From assembly GCA_030762895.1 (NCBI GenBank), contig JAUPTC010000058.1:62001-126000 (forward strand): DNA of 64,000 bases, read 5' to 3'. The stretch comes from Sophora flavescens (lineage: Eukaryota; Streptophyta; Magnoliopsida; Fabales; Fabaceae). The notes under the pieces were generated by a model that did no database searches, was not told the DNA's origin, and saw only the letters and a program-made list of their open reading frames with translations. Below, piece after piece: positions 37,885 through 48,475 of the stretch (positions are counted from its first letter, which is position 1; each line of letters starts with the position of its first letter). The position numbers were made by a program, and so were the translations under genes.

Positions 37885-38829
37885 TGATGACAACCAACTT
37901 GTGGTTGCCTTGAAATGATCTTTTTGATTGAAATTCGTTTAGTGTTGTGCCACTTTGGTTCAAGAACAAAGACCAAATCAATTTCATATTTAAGTAACAA
38001 AACAAAAGTTGAAGAAGAAAGAAGAAAGTGGAAGAGATAGAGATGATGAAGGCGCCACAAACAATGGAAATTATTTGATAAGCCAAGTGATGTTCGCCAC
38101 AAGAATTTGGAGATTCTTGATAAGAACTCAATCTTGGTTCAACCAAGAACTTAGGAGAAACACTTCTCACTAATTTGGATAAATTCCAACAACATCAAAC
38201 TTGTTATTTCATATGAATTTTCGTTTTACATATAGTATGGCAGCCAAACTCTTGGCATCCAAAGATAAAATGAAACCTCCACTTGAATAGCCTAATTATG
38301 ATACTAATAATTCACTTAAGACTAATTCTAATTCAGCCACCAAATGAAAAAAACGAAATTCCAACTTAAATCCCACTTGAATAGCTACCAAAAACCATCA
38401 AGGCAGCCACCAAGCCATAACTCTCATTATTGTGGGTGTTACACTTGCTTCTCACATTAAAAGTGTAACTCCCACAATTTACAACTTTTATTCTCACCAT
38501 AAAACACTCAAAATTCAAACTTCTAACAACTAGAAACATCCAAATTCGTGTAGAATATGCTAGGGACCCCACTTGCATGATTCTTCACTTATTTATTGAA
38601 AAATAATAAACTAAAATGACTTGGACCTTGAACCAAATCAGCCCCACTTCATGCTTCCTCCATTTGAATGAGCAAAGTTGTGCATTTGGGCTAATTTGAC
38701 TTGAACTTGGGCTTATGTCCATTAAGAGAATCAACATTGGAGTTAAAGCTTCTTTGAACTATGCTCCAAATTGGGCTCACATCATCTTTGTTGAAATGTT
38801 GTAGACTTGCCCCTCCTTGGCTCATATCA
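37885..38829 (-). repeat. Family C 5' LTR
   Basis: 945 bp, three substitutions from the other LTR and no indel by my alignment. If the often-used grass rate of 1.3e-8 per site per year applied, this would be roughly 0.1 million years. Confidence 0.93.
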
Positions 38830-38834
38830 CCCCC
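38830..38834. repeat. Target site duplication of family C, right
   Basis: CCCCC, followed by the remaining C residues and GGCTCATATCA of the interrupted family A LTR. Confidence 0.8.
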
Positions 38835-40055
38835 CCGGCTCATATCATACCCTCCTTCTTTAAGGAAATTCGTCCTCGAATTTATGACTTCAATCCCAAG
38901 CATGTTATCAAATCTTGTGTTTAGATATCCATACTTTTGGGTAACCATGCAAGTTCCCAAGCCATGGGGTACCTCCCTTGGGATGAACTCTTCAATTACA
39001 TCGGTTGTATCAAACTTAAGTTCAAAATATATTTCAATATGAGGTAAAGCATGAGTAGGTGCTTTATTGAGCCTTTTGGAATCCATGCAAGTTTCCAAAC
39101 CATGGGGTACTTCCTTTGGGATGAAATCTACAAATTCCTGTAAAAGAGTTTTAACACGACTAGGCAAAGAGAGATCATTAGAAGCATTGGCAATTAAACA
39201 AAAGTCCTTGCAATAAATTAGGCATTGGGGCTGTCTTGAAATCAAAGCCCTCTTTTCCTCACTTTTTGTTGCCAAAGAACTCTCTTTGTGCTCACTTTTT
39301 TTCTCTTGCTCATCACTCTTCTTTTCACTCTCTTTTTATTTTTCCTCTTGCTCATCACTCTTCTTTTCACTCTCTTTTTCTTTTTCCTCATTCTCTTGTT
39401 TTGCTTTCTCTCTCTCTCTTTCTTCTCATTCTCTTTCTTGTTGGAGTCTTCCACCAACTTCTTCACATGGTCTTCAAAACTTTCTATTTGTCTTTTCATT
39501 CTTTCCTCTTTTCTCAACCTCTTTTTTCGTTCTCTCCCATCTTCTTGTCACGCCTCTCATGCATTTTCCGGATCCACTCTTCAACCTCTTTCCTATGTTA
39601 TTGCACATAGTTGAAATTTTCAAATCGCAACATAGCAAAGAATACAAGTTAGAAAATAACAAAATATATATGTAAGAACCAATCCACTCACCAAGTGTGC
39701 ACAATGTATATTTCACTCAATTGGCTTTTTCCACACAAGATGTAATTTTTTTTTCACTCTTGCCTTTTTCCACTCGATTGTCCTCTTTTAGGCCTTAGAA
39801 GAGTCAAACACAAAACACACAAAAATTCCAAAATTCAAGTAACAAAAATCATAAAACTTATCAAAAACAAAGGAAACAAAAGGAAAGGCTAGAAAGGAAA
39901 ATCTTTGACAATAATGAAACAAGAAAATAAATTCTTTTCTTTTGGGTTTTTCTGGGTAGAAAAAGAAGAAAAGTAGAAGATGAAGAACAAAGAAGAAAAT
40001 GAAAAAAAAAACACAAACTCAAAAATTCAACCAAAGCCTAAGCTTTGATACCACT
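38835..40055 (-). repeat. Array unit 17, right part
   Basis: Last bases of the LTR (to 38847), then internal 38848-40055. Carries the 27-bp leader insertion (39965-39995). An open frame (38691-39275) runs from this unit into the family C LTR, an artefact of the insertion. Private changes include TTTGTGCTC near 39290 and TTTTTATTTTTCC near 39338. Confidence 0.93.
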
Positions 40056-42097
40056 TGATGACAACCAAATGGGTAGGTTACCTTTTGATGATCTTAGGTG
40101 GAATTAATCATTCATTTTAAACCAACCAGAATTGTGTTCATAACTTAGAAAGAAAGAAACAAGCAAATGGGTGAAGATTAGGGGTGGAATGGCGCCACAA
40201 ATCCAAGGGGATTTGATAAGCCTAGTGAAGATCGCCACAAGAATCTTGGATTCTTGATAAGATCAGGGGTGGCTCAATCCAGAACCAAAGAGAGACAAAA
40301 CCCTCACAATTGGAATCAATCCAAATTCAACATTCAAGTTTTTTTTTTCTATTCATGTTCTAGATGCATACATATAGGAAAAGCGGTTCATGACTAAAAA
40401 GGAGTTTCCTAGGCATGCAAGCCAAAGGTTGCCCTCCCAATTAACATGTGCACCGTCCACACAAGCATAATTAACACGTGCACCGTCCACACAAGCATAA
40501 TTAACATGTGCACCGTCCACACAAGATAATTAACATGTGCACCGTCCACACAAGCATAATTAACATGTGCACCGTCCACAATTTATTACACCTTTATTGA
40601 ATTAAAATAAACTAGAAAATACTACTTTAGAGAAGCGGGCTTCCAAGCCATCATGGGTCTTCTAGTTGAATGAGATAGGTCATCCATTTGGCCTCCATTC
40701 CATTAGGTCTCATTCTTGGGCTTGCTTCTATCAAAATAGCCACCATGTAATTAAGAGCTTGTTGGGCTTTCTTGTGTCTAACTCTTGTCATGGGCCCACC
40801 AAGTCCTTGATTTGATTCTTGATCCATGGTCTTCATTGGGCTCATATCATTCTTGTTGGAAAGTTGGGTTACCCCCCCCACGGTACATTGATACCCTCCT
40901 TCTTTAAGAAAATTCGTCCTCGAATTTATGACTTCAATCCCAAGCATGTTATCAAATCTTGTGTTTAGATATCCATACTTTTGGGTAACCATGCAAGTTC
41001 CCAAGCCATGGGGTACCTCCCTTGGGATGAACTCTTCAATTACATCGGTTGTATCAAACTTAAGTTCAAAATATATTTCAATATGAGGTAAAGCATGAGT
41101 AGGTGCTTTATTGAGCCTTTGGAATCCATGCAAGTTTCCAAACCATGGGGTACTTCCTTTGGGATGAAATCTACAAATTCCTGTAAAAAGAGTTTTAACA
41201 CGACTAGGCAAAGAGAGATCATTAGAAGCATTGGCAATTAAACAAAAGTCCTTGCTATAAGTTAGGCATTGGGGGTGTCTTGAAATCAAAGCCCTCTTTT
41301 CCTCACTTTTTGTTGCCAAAGAACTCTCTTTTGCTCACTTTTTTCTCTTGCTCATCACTCTTCTTTTCACTCTCTTTTTCTTTTTCCTCTTGCTCATCAC
41401 TCTTCTTTTCACTCTCTTTTTCTTTTTCCTCATTCTCTTGTTTTGCTTTCTCTCTCTCTCTTTCTTCTCATTCTCTTTCTTGTTGGAGTCTTCCACCAAC
41501 TTCTTCACATGGTCTTCAAAACTTTCTATTTGTCTTTTCATTCTTTCCTCTTTTCTCAACCTCTTTTTTTCGTTCTCTCTCATCTTCTTGTCATGCCTCT
41601 CATGCATTTTCCGGATCCACTCTTCAACCTCTTTCCTATGTTATTGCACATAGTTGAAATTTTCAAATCGCAACATAGCAAAGAATACAAGTTAGAAAAT
41701 AACAAAATATATATGTAAGAACCAATCCACTCACCAAGTGTGCACAATGTAAATTTCACTCAATTGGCTTTTTCCACACAAGATGTAATTTTTTTTTCAC
41801 TCTTGCCTTTTTCCACTCGATTGTCCTCTTTTAGGCCTTAGAAGAGTCAAACACAAAACACACAAAAATTCCAAAATTCAAGTAACAAAAATCATAAAAC
41901 TTATCAAAAACAAAGGAAACAAAAGGAAAGGCTAGAAAGGAAAATCTTTGACAATAATGAAACAAGAAAATAAATTCTTTTCTTTTGGGTTTTTCTGGGT
42001 AGAAAAAGAAGAAAAGTAGAAGATGAAGAACAAAGAAGAAAATGAAAAAAAAACACAAACTCAAAAATTCAACCAAAGCCTAAGCTTTGATACCACT
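40056..42097 (-). repeat. Array unit 18 (diverged)
   Basis: LTR 40056-40891 with an altered U3 terminus: CGGTACATTGA replaces CGGCTCATATCA. Internal 40892-42097. It has many private substitutions (near 40334, 40384, 40867, 41256-41277, 41593, 41752), more than units on the left. The frame at 40651-41319 is partly out of register. Confidence 0.94.
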
Positions 42098-43492
42098 TGA
42101 TGACAACCAAATGGGTAGGTTACCTTTTGTTGATCTTAGGTGGAATTAATCATTCATTTTAAACCAACCAGAATTGTGTTCATAACTTAGAAAGAAAGAA
42201 ACAAGCAAATGGGTGAAGATTAGGGGTGGAATGGCGCCACAAATCCAAGGGGATTTGATAAGCCTAGTGAAGATCGCCACAAGAATCTTGGATTCTTGAT
42301 AAGATCAGGGGTGGCTCAATCCAGAACCAAAGAGAGACAAAACCCTCACAATTGGAATCAATCCAAATTCAACATGCAAGTTTTTTTTTTCTATTCATGT
42401 TCTAGATGCATACATATAGGAAAAGTGGTTCATGACTAAAAGGGAGTTTCCTAGGCATGCAAGCCAAAGGTTGCCCTCCCAATTAACATGTGCACCGTCC
42501 ACACAAGCATAATTAACACGTGCACCGTCCACACAAGCATAATTAACATGTGCACCGTCCACACAAGATAATTAACATGTGCACCGTCCACACAAGCATA
42601 ATTAACATGTGCACCGTCCACAATTTATTACACCTTTATTGAATTAAAATAAACTAGAAAATACTACTTTAGAGAAGCGGGCTTCAAAGCCATCATGGGT
42701 CTTCTAGTTGAATGAGATAGGTCATCCATTTGGCCTCCATTCCATTAGCTCTCATTCTTGGGCTTGCTTCTATCAAAATAGCCACCATGTAATTAAGAGC
42801 TTGTTGGGCTTTCTTGTGTCTAACTCTTGTCATGGGCCCACCAAGTCCTTGATTTGATTCTTGATCCGTGGTCTTCATTGGGCTCATATCATTCTTGTTG
42901 GAAAGTTGAGTTACCCCCCCCCCCCCCCCACGGCTCATATCATACCCGCCTTCTTTAAGAAAATTCGTCCTCGAATTTATGACTTCAATCCCAGGCATGT
43001 TATCAAATCTTGTGTTTAGATATCCATACTTTTGGGTAACCATGCAAGTTCCCAAGCCATGGGGTACCTCCCTTGGGATGAACTCTTCAATTACGTCGGT
43101 TGTATCAAACTTAAGTTCAAAATATATTTCAATATGAGGTAAAGCATGAGTAGGTGCTTTATTGAGCCTTTTGGAATCCATGCAAGTTTCCAAACCATGG
43201 GGTACTTCCTTTGGGATGAAATCTACAAATTCCTGTAAAAGAGTTTTAACACGACTAGGCAAAGAGAGATCATTAGAAGCATTGGCGATTAAACAAAAGT
43301 CCTTGCAATAAATTAGGCATTGGGGCTGTCTTGAAATCAAAGCCCTCTTTTCCTCACTTTTTGTTGCCAAAGAACTCTCTTTTTGCTCACTTTTTTTCTC
43401 TTGCTCATCACTCTTCTTTTCACTCTCTTTTTCTTTTTCCTCTTGCTCATCACTCTTCTTTTCACTCTCTTTTTCTTTTTCCTCATTCTCTT
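42098..43492 (-). repeat. Array unit 19, left part (split by the chimeric insertion)
   Basis: LTR 42098-42942 with the longest C-tract (about 16), then internal up to 43492. Unusually many private substitutions (near 42128, 42375, 42685, 42750, 42868, 42950, 42994, 43095, 43287). The E/K-rich frame and pol remnant are open together at 42693-43550, but the first residues come from the inserted LTR. Confidence 0.93.
43488..43492. repeat. Target site duplication of the chimeric insertion, left
   Basis: CTCTT, repeated at 48471-48475. Undisturbed units read straight through this site with one CTCTT. Confidence 0.92.
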
Positions 43493-44476
43493 TGATGACA
43501 ACCAAATGGTGAGGTTGCCTTTGATGATCTTTTTGGTTGAATTTTAACAATTAAATTGCGGAACAATTTTTGAGATTAAAATAAAGGGAAGAAAAGAAAA
43601 AAATGGATGGAGAATAGAGATGGTGATGGCGCCACAAACTAGAGAGTTTGATAAGCCAAGTGAGGTTCGCCACAAGAATCGTGGATTCTTGATAAGAACA
43701 AGGTGGCCCAACCAAGAACCAAAGAGAGACAATTCCCTCACAAATGGATTTAATCCAAATTCAACTTCCAAGTTACTATTCAACATGAAAATGGAGTGTA
43801 CAAATAGAGTATTAGGCTGCCAACTTTTTGGCTTCCAAAAGAGATCATAACCCCCACAATAATTAGCCTAATCATGTCACTAAATGACTCACTAATTCCC
43901 TCCTTAACTCAGCCTCTAATGGTGAGTTTATTATTCTCTCATAACCATCATTATGTGGCTGCCACACTTTACTTCTCATATTAAAAAGTGTAACTCCCAC
44001 ATAATTAACAAAACAATAAACAAACTAATAACTTATAGGAGTTACTATTGGCATGCAAACCAAAGATTCCTCCTACTAAGCTCCCAAATTCGTGTACAAC
44101 ATGGACTTAAGTGGGCTTGACCCATTTGCAACACTTAGCCAATTTGAACACACACACATAACCCATTACACTTATTGATTTAAAATAAAACAACTAAGTG
44201 GACTCATAACTAGAGCGCGCCCCATTTGAAAATGATCATGGGTCTTCTAGTTGAATGAGATAGGTCATCAATTGGGGCTCCATTCCATTTGGTCTCATTC
44301 TTGGGCTTGCTTCTATCAAGATAGCCCCCATGTAATTAAGAGCTTGTTGGGCTTTCTTGTGTCTAACTTTTGTCATGGGCCCACCAAGTCCTTGATTTGA
44401 TTCTTGATCCATGGTCTTCATTGGGCTCATATCATTCTTGTTGGAAATTGGACTTGCCCCCCCATGGCTCATATCA
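43493..44476 (-). repeat. A-like LTR of the chimera
   Basis: 984 bp; minus strand TGATATGAGCCATGG ... GGTTGTCATCA. Related to but clearly diverged from family A: no 30-bp minisatellite, and GGCAGCC upstream of the TATA-like motif (43799-43807) as in the full-length and C LTRs. Hairpin 1 is at 43673-43691 and hairpin 2 at 43635-43650 (stem CAAACT/AGTTTG). It encodes the tail GPMTKVRHKKAQQAL. Confidence 0.88.
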
Positions 44477-44632
44477 TACCCTCCTTCTTTAAGAAAATTC
44501 GTCCTCGAATTTATGACTTCAATCCCAAGCATGTCATCGAATCTTGTGTTAAGATATCCATACTTTTGGGTAACCATGCAAGTTCCCAAGCCATGGAGTA
44601 CCTCCCTTGGGATGAACTCTTCCATTACATCA
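44477..44632 (-). pseudogene. A-like 3' internal end (inverted arm)
   Basis: Minus-strand polypurine tract and the last ~45 codons before it, including IPREVLHGLGTCMVTQKYGY. Open with the LTR tail at 44236-44643. It ends at CATCA (44628-44632), where the orientation flips. Confidence 0.8.
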
Positions 44633-44634
44633 AG

Positions 44635-44646
44635 TGGTATCAAAGC
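44635..44646 (+). other. Primer binding site of the plus-strand A-like arm
   Basis: TGGTATCAAAGC, preceded by CATCA-AG exactly as at a normal LTR/leader boundary, but no plus-strand LTR precedes it; the sequence before is the inverted arm. Confidence 0.8.
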
Positions 44647-44710
44647 TTAGGCTTTGGTTGAATTTTGAGTTTTGTTCTTCTTCTACCTTTCTCCTTTTCT
44701 TCTTTTTGCT

Positions 44711-45040
44711 ATGTTGCGATTTGAAAATTTCGACTATGTGCAAGAACATAGGAAAGAGGTTGAAGAGTGGATCCGGCAAATGCATGAGAGGCGTGACAAG
44801 AGGATGAGAGAGAACGAACAAAAGAGGTTGAGAAAAGAGGAAAGAATGAAAAGACAAATGGAAAGTTTTGAAGACCATGTGAAGAAGTTGGTGGAAGACT
44901 CCAACAAGAAAGAGAATGAGAAGAAAGAGAGAGAGAAAGCACAACAAGAGAATGAGGCAAAAGCAAAAGAGAGTGAAAAGAAGAATGAGGAGCAAGATAA
45001 AAATAGTGAGCAAAAAGAGAGTTCTTTGCACTATTATTAG
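44711..45040 (+). CDS. Charged coiled-coil protein of the A-like element, 3'-truncated
   Basis: 109 codons from ATG (MLRFENFDYVQEHRKEV). This is the undamaged version of the small frame that in the array is stopped at codon 12. It is about half Lys/Glu/Arg, has heptad-like spacing and no recognisable enzyme motif. It begins ~65 bp after the primer site, where gag would normally be, so it may be a gag-replacing protein; this is inference. The last four codons come from the truncated family B LTR, so the natural C-terminus is lost. Confidence 0.55.
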   Translation: MLRFENFDYVQEHRKEVEEWIRQMHERRDKRMRENEQKRLRKEERMKRQMESFEDHVKKLVEDSNKKENEKKEREKAQQENEAKAKESEKKNEEQDKNSEQKESSLHYY

Positions 45041-45840
45041 TGGGCTTATTAGACAACAATTAAGTCCAATTTTTATACTTATATTTTTAATTTTGGTAAT
45101 ATTTTTAGGATGAATTTTCTAATTGAACCCGTATACTTGATTTGGTCATATCATGAGCTACGAATCTCCGATTGATGCATTGTTTGGTGCGTTGGAAAGC
45201 TTAGGGAATTATCTACAAATCATATCTCAGGCCTCTTGACCAAATTAGGCTTCTATCATGGTGAAAAACGGGCTGGAAGTTTGGTACGAATATTTAGACG
45301 AGTTTGAGCTTCAAAGGAGTGTGTCTTTTGGCTTGCATGCCTAAGTAACTCCTTCTTTATTAGTTATGTTTCATTTTAAGTATTCTCTTAAGTTTGGTAA
45401 TAACTCCAATTATTGGAGAGTTATGCTTAAATAGTCACCTAATGGTAAAATTACACCAATTAGTGGAATAGTTATTAGGGGGTTATAGAATAATGGAATC
45501 TTATGAGGACTTTGTGTAAGCCAAGAGTTGGCAGCCCCACTACTATTTGTACATGCCCCAAACATGATGAATAAACAACTTTGAGTTCATTTTGGATTGA
45601 TTCCAATTGTGAGAGTGTTTTCTCTCTTGGATTCTTCATTGAGCCAACCCTTGTTCTTATCAAGAATCCAAGATTCTTGTGGCGAACCTCACATTGGCTT
45701 ATCAAATCCCCTTGGATTTGTGGCGCCTACCTCCCATTTCTCATCTTATCCAATTTTGTATTTCATCTTCTTCTATAATTTTGTTTGGTCACTCAAGGAT
45801 AGATCCGAAAATATATATGTTCCTTGTTAGGATCATATCA
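45029..45840 (+). repeat. Family B LTR, first 60 bp missing
   Basis: Ends GGATCATATCA like the other two B LTRs, but its start is replaced by the A-like coding region at about 45028. It contains the TATA-like motif 45543-45551, hairpin 1 at 45661-45679 and hairpin 2 at 45703-45720. Confidence 0.9.
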
Positions 45841-45842
45841 TT

Positions 45843-45856
45843 TGGTATCTAGAGCC
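45843..45856 (+). other. Family B primer binding site
   Basis: TGGTATCTAGAGCC, two bases after the LTR. Relative to the initiator tRNA-Met complement TGGTATCAGAGCC it has one extra base, and it differs from the A/C/full-length site. Confidence 0.75.
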
Positions 45857-45930
45857 ATCCTTCCTAGAGTGACTTATGATTTTGTTTTTTAAATTTTTTG
45901 AAAGTTTGAATTTTTCTTAGTGGGTTCTTC

Positions 45931-46542
45931 ATGGAGTCACTAATGAAGAAAAATGATGCCAAGAAAATGGAGGATCTTTTCTATTCTAGATGCTATGTGA
46001 AGGACAAGATATGTAGCTTGGTCATTGATAGAAAGGGTTACATCAACCTAGCTAGTACCACCATGGTGCAAAAGTTGGGACTTCCTCTTCTAGAGCATCC
46101 ACAACCGTATGTCATTTGGAGCATCCCGGAGTTTCGTGATTTTGGTGACGTGATGGTGAACAAACAAGTACGAGTGCCATTCCGAATTGGGAGATATGAA
46201 GATGATGTTTTATGTGATGTGGTGCCCATGGAAACGAAGCACTTGTTACTTGGGCGTCCATGGAGGATTAAACGACAAGCGAGATATGATGCCGACAACA
46301 ACAAGTACTCATTTGTATTTAATAATCGCAAAATTACTCTTGGACCATTGTCACCAAAACAAGTGTATGAAGATCAAATGTACTTGAAAGGAGAGAGTGA
46401 GAAGAAAATAAAAGAAGAGGGTTCGGTGGATGAGGAAAAAGAAGAAGTAAAGAAAAAGGAAACTCTTGAGAGAAAGGAAGAGGGGAAGGGAGAGTGGCGA
46501 AAGAAAAATAGAGACAACAGGAAACCATGGTATAGCAGTTGA
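45931..46542 (+). CDS. Retropepsin-like protein of family B
   Basis: 203 codons from ATG. Residues ~20-150 align along their length with the protease region of the full-length element: CYVKDKICSLVID, VMVNKQVRVPF, GRYEDDVLCDVVPM, LLLGRPW and PLSPKQVYEDQ. At the active-site loop, IDGGSC is replaced by IDRKGY, so the Asp remains but the Gly/Ser of the catalytic motif are gone; activity is doubtful. Residues ~155-195 form a Lys/Glu-rich tail like the linker of family A. No gag, RT or integrase is encoded, so this is a non-autonomous element carrying only a protease-like frame. Its own stop codon lies 46 bp before the nested solo LTR. Confidence 0.7.
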   Translation: MESLMKKNDAKKMEDLFYSRCYVKDKICSLVIDRKGYINLASTTMVQKLGLPLLEHPQPYVIWSIPEFRDFGDVMVNKQVRVPFRIGRYEDDVLCDVVPMETKHLLLGRPWRIKRQARYDADNNKYSFVFNNRKITLGPLSPKQVYEDQMYLKGESEKKIKEEGSVDEEKEEVKKKETLERKEEGKGEWRKKNRDNRKPWYSS

Positions 46543-46583
46543 AGGAAAAGAAAGCAATGAGGGATATCTCATGAAAAATGAGA

Positions 46584-46588
46584 GCTTT
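46584..46588. repeat. Target site duplication of solo B LTR, left
   Basis: GCTTT, repeated at 47461-47465. Confidence 0.88.
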
Positions 46589-47460
46589 TGATAGAAGCAT
46601 GGATGGCTTGAGTATGTGGAAAGAATCATATTCAGATCCATCTAAGTGCACTATTATTCGTGGGCTTATTAGACAACAATTAAGTCCAATTTTTATACTT
46701 ATATTTTTAATTTTGGTAATATTTTTAGGATGAATTTTCTAATTGAACCCGTATACTTGATTTGGTCATATCTTGAGCTATGAATCTCTGATTGATGTAT
46801 TGTTTGGTGCGTTGGAAAGCTTAGGTAATTATCTACAAATCATATCTCAGGCCTCTTGACCAAATTCGGCTTCTATCATGGTGACAAACGGGCTGGAAGT
46901 TTGGTACGAATATTTAGACGAGTTTGAGCTTCAAAGGAGTGTGTCTTTTGGCTTGCATGCCTAAAGTAACTCCTTCTTTATTAGTTATGTTTCATTTTAA
47001 GTATTCTCTTAAGTTTGGTAATAACTCCAATTATTGGAGAGTTATGCTTAAATAGTCACCTAATGGTTTATTACACCAATTAGTGGTATAGTTATTAGGG
47101 GGTTATAGAATAATGGAATCTTATGAGGACTTTGTGTAAGCCAAGAGTTGGCAGCCCCACTACTATTTGTACATGCCCCAAACATGATGAATAAACAACT
47201 TTGAGTTCATTTTGGATTGATTCCAATTGTGAGAGTGTTTTCTCTCTTGGGTTCTTCATTGAGCCAACCCTTGTTCTTATCAAGAATCCAAGATTCTTGT
47301 GGCGAACCTCACATTGGCTTATCAAATCCCCTTGGATTTGTGGCGCCTACCTCCCATTTCTCATCTTATCCAATTTTGTATTTCATCTTCTTCTATAATT
47401 TTGCTTGGTCACTCAAGGATAGATCCGAAAATATATATGTTCCTTGTTAGGATCATATCA
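46589..47460 (+). mobile_element. Solo family B LTR nested in the family B internal region
   Basis: 872 bp, TGATAGAAGC ... GGATCATATCA, with GCTTT on both sides. No internal sequence is attached, as expected after recombination between the two LTRs of an insertion. It shows more private substitutions than the flanking B LTRs (near 46667, 46773-46798, 46885), so it came from a different donor copy. Confidence 0.9.
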
Positions 47461-47599
47461 GCTTTGAGAGAAAAAGAAATGGAAGAGCCAATTTTCAAGC
47501 AAAAGGTGGAAAGAACAAAAGAAAGATGTTATTAGATAATCCACTAACTTTTGATGTAGGTTTGGATTTGAGGACAAATCATTTTCAAGAGGAGGGGAA
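47461..47599 (+). pseudogene. Family B internal 3' end and polypurine tract
   Basis: Starts with the right copy of the solo-LTR target duplication, GCTTT (47461-47465). The region ends with a short coding remnant whose DVGLDLRTNHFQEEG corresponds to the integrase C-terminal DVGDDDSNSRTNSLEEG of the full-length element. The purine tract AAGAGGAGGGGAA (47587-47599) abuts the LTR. Confidence 0.8.
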
Positions 47600-48470
47600 T
47601 GATAGAAGCATGGATGGCTTGAGTATGTGGAAAGAATCATATTCAGATCCATCTAAGTGCACTATTATTAGTGGGCTTATTAGACAACAATTAAGTCCAA
47701 TTTTTATACTTATATTTTTAATTTTGGTAATATTTTTAGGATGAATTTTCTAATTGAACCCGTATACTTGATTTGGTCATATCATGAGCTACAAATCTCC
47801 GATTGATGCATTGTTTGGTGCGTTGGAAAGCTTAGGGAATTATCTACAAATCATATCTCAGGCCTCTTGACCAAATTCGGCTTCTATCATGGTGAAAAAC
47901 GGGCTGGAAGTTTGGTACGAATATTTAGACGAGTTTGAGCTTCAAAGGAGTGTGTCTTTTGGCTTGCATGCCTAAGTAACTCCTTCTTTATTAGTTATGT
48001 TTCATTTTAAGTATTCTCTTAAGTTTGGTAATAACTCCAATTATTGGAGAGTTATGCTTAAATAGTCACCTAATGGTTTATTACACCAATTAGTGGAATA
48101 GTTATTAGGGGGTTATAGAATAATGGAATCTTATGAGGACTTTGTGTAAGCCAAGAGTTGGCAGCCCCACTACTATTTGTACATGCCCCAAACATGATGA
48201 ATAAACAACTTTGAGTTCATTTTGGATTGATTCCAATTGTGAGAGTGTTTTCTCTCTTGGGTTCTTCATTGAGCCAACCCTTGTTCTTATCAAGAATCCA
48301 AGATTCTTGTGGCGAACCTCACATTGGCTTATCAAATCCCCTTGGATTTGTGGCGCCTACCTCCCATTTCTCATCTTATCCAATTTTGTATTTCATCTTC
48401 TTCTATAATTTTGTTTGGTCACTCAAGGATAGATCCGAAAATATATATGTTCCTTGTTAGGATCATATCA
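47600..48470 (+). repeat. Family B 3' LTR
   Basis: 871 bp, complete. Differs from the truncated 5' copy at several sites (near 47791, 47877, 48077, 48261). It forms the right terminus of the chimeric insertion. Confidence 0.92.
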
Positions 48471-48475
48471 CTCTT
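48471..48475. repeat. Target site duplication of the chimeric insertion, right
   Basis: CTCTT; family A sequence resumes exactly where 43492 left off. Confidence 0.92.

Larger units (their letters stand above)
34457..38829 (-). mobile_element. Family C non-autonomous Ty3/gypsy element
   Basis: A complete 4,373-bp element on the minus strand: 5' LTR 37885-38829, primer site 37871-37882, gag fragment, long fused frame, purine tract 35402-35418, 3' LTR 34457-35401, flanked by CCCCC. The two LTRs are both 945 bp and differ at three substitutions by my reading, so the insertion is recent. It lacks an integrase core and has a catalytically altered RT-like segment, so it must have been moved in trans. 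Confidence 0.93.
43493..48470. mobile_element. Chimeric insertion with LTR U5 ends at both termini
   Basis: A 4,978-bp block flanked by perfect CTCTT duplications. From left: a minus-strand A-like LTR (43493-44476), its adjoining 3' internal end (44477-44632), then, in opposite orientation, a plus-strand A-like primer site and 5' internal region (44633-45028), a 5'-truncated family B LTR (45029-45840), B internal sequence with a protease-like gene, a nested solo B LTR, and a complete B LTR (47600-48470). Both outer ends are LTR 3' (U5) ends, unlike a normal element, which has U3 on one side. The exact duplication suggests integration as one molecule, perhaps a template-switched cDNA; that is inference. 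Confidence 0.85.

Noticed and set aside
43493..48470. The chimera as two unrelated adjacent insertions
   Set aside because: A single CTCTT duplication brackets the whole block, and no separate target duplication is visible at the internal junctions near 44630 and 45028.
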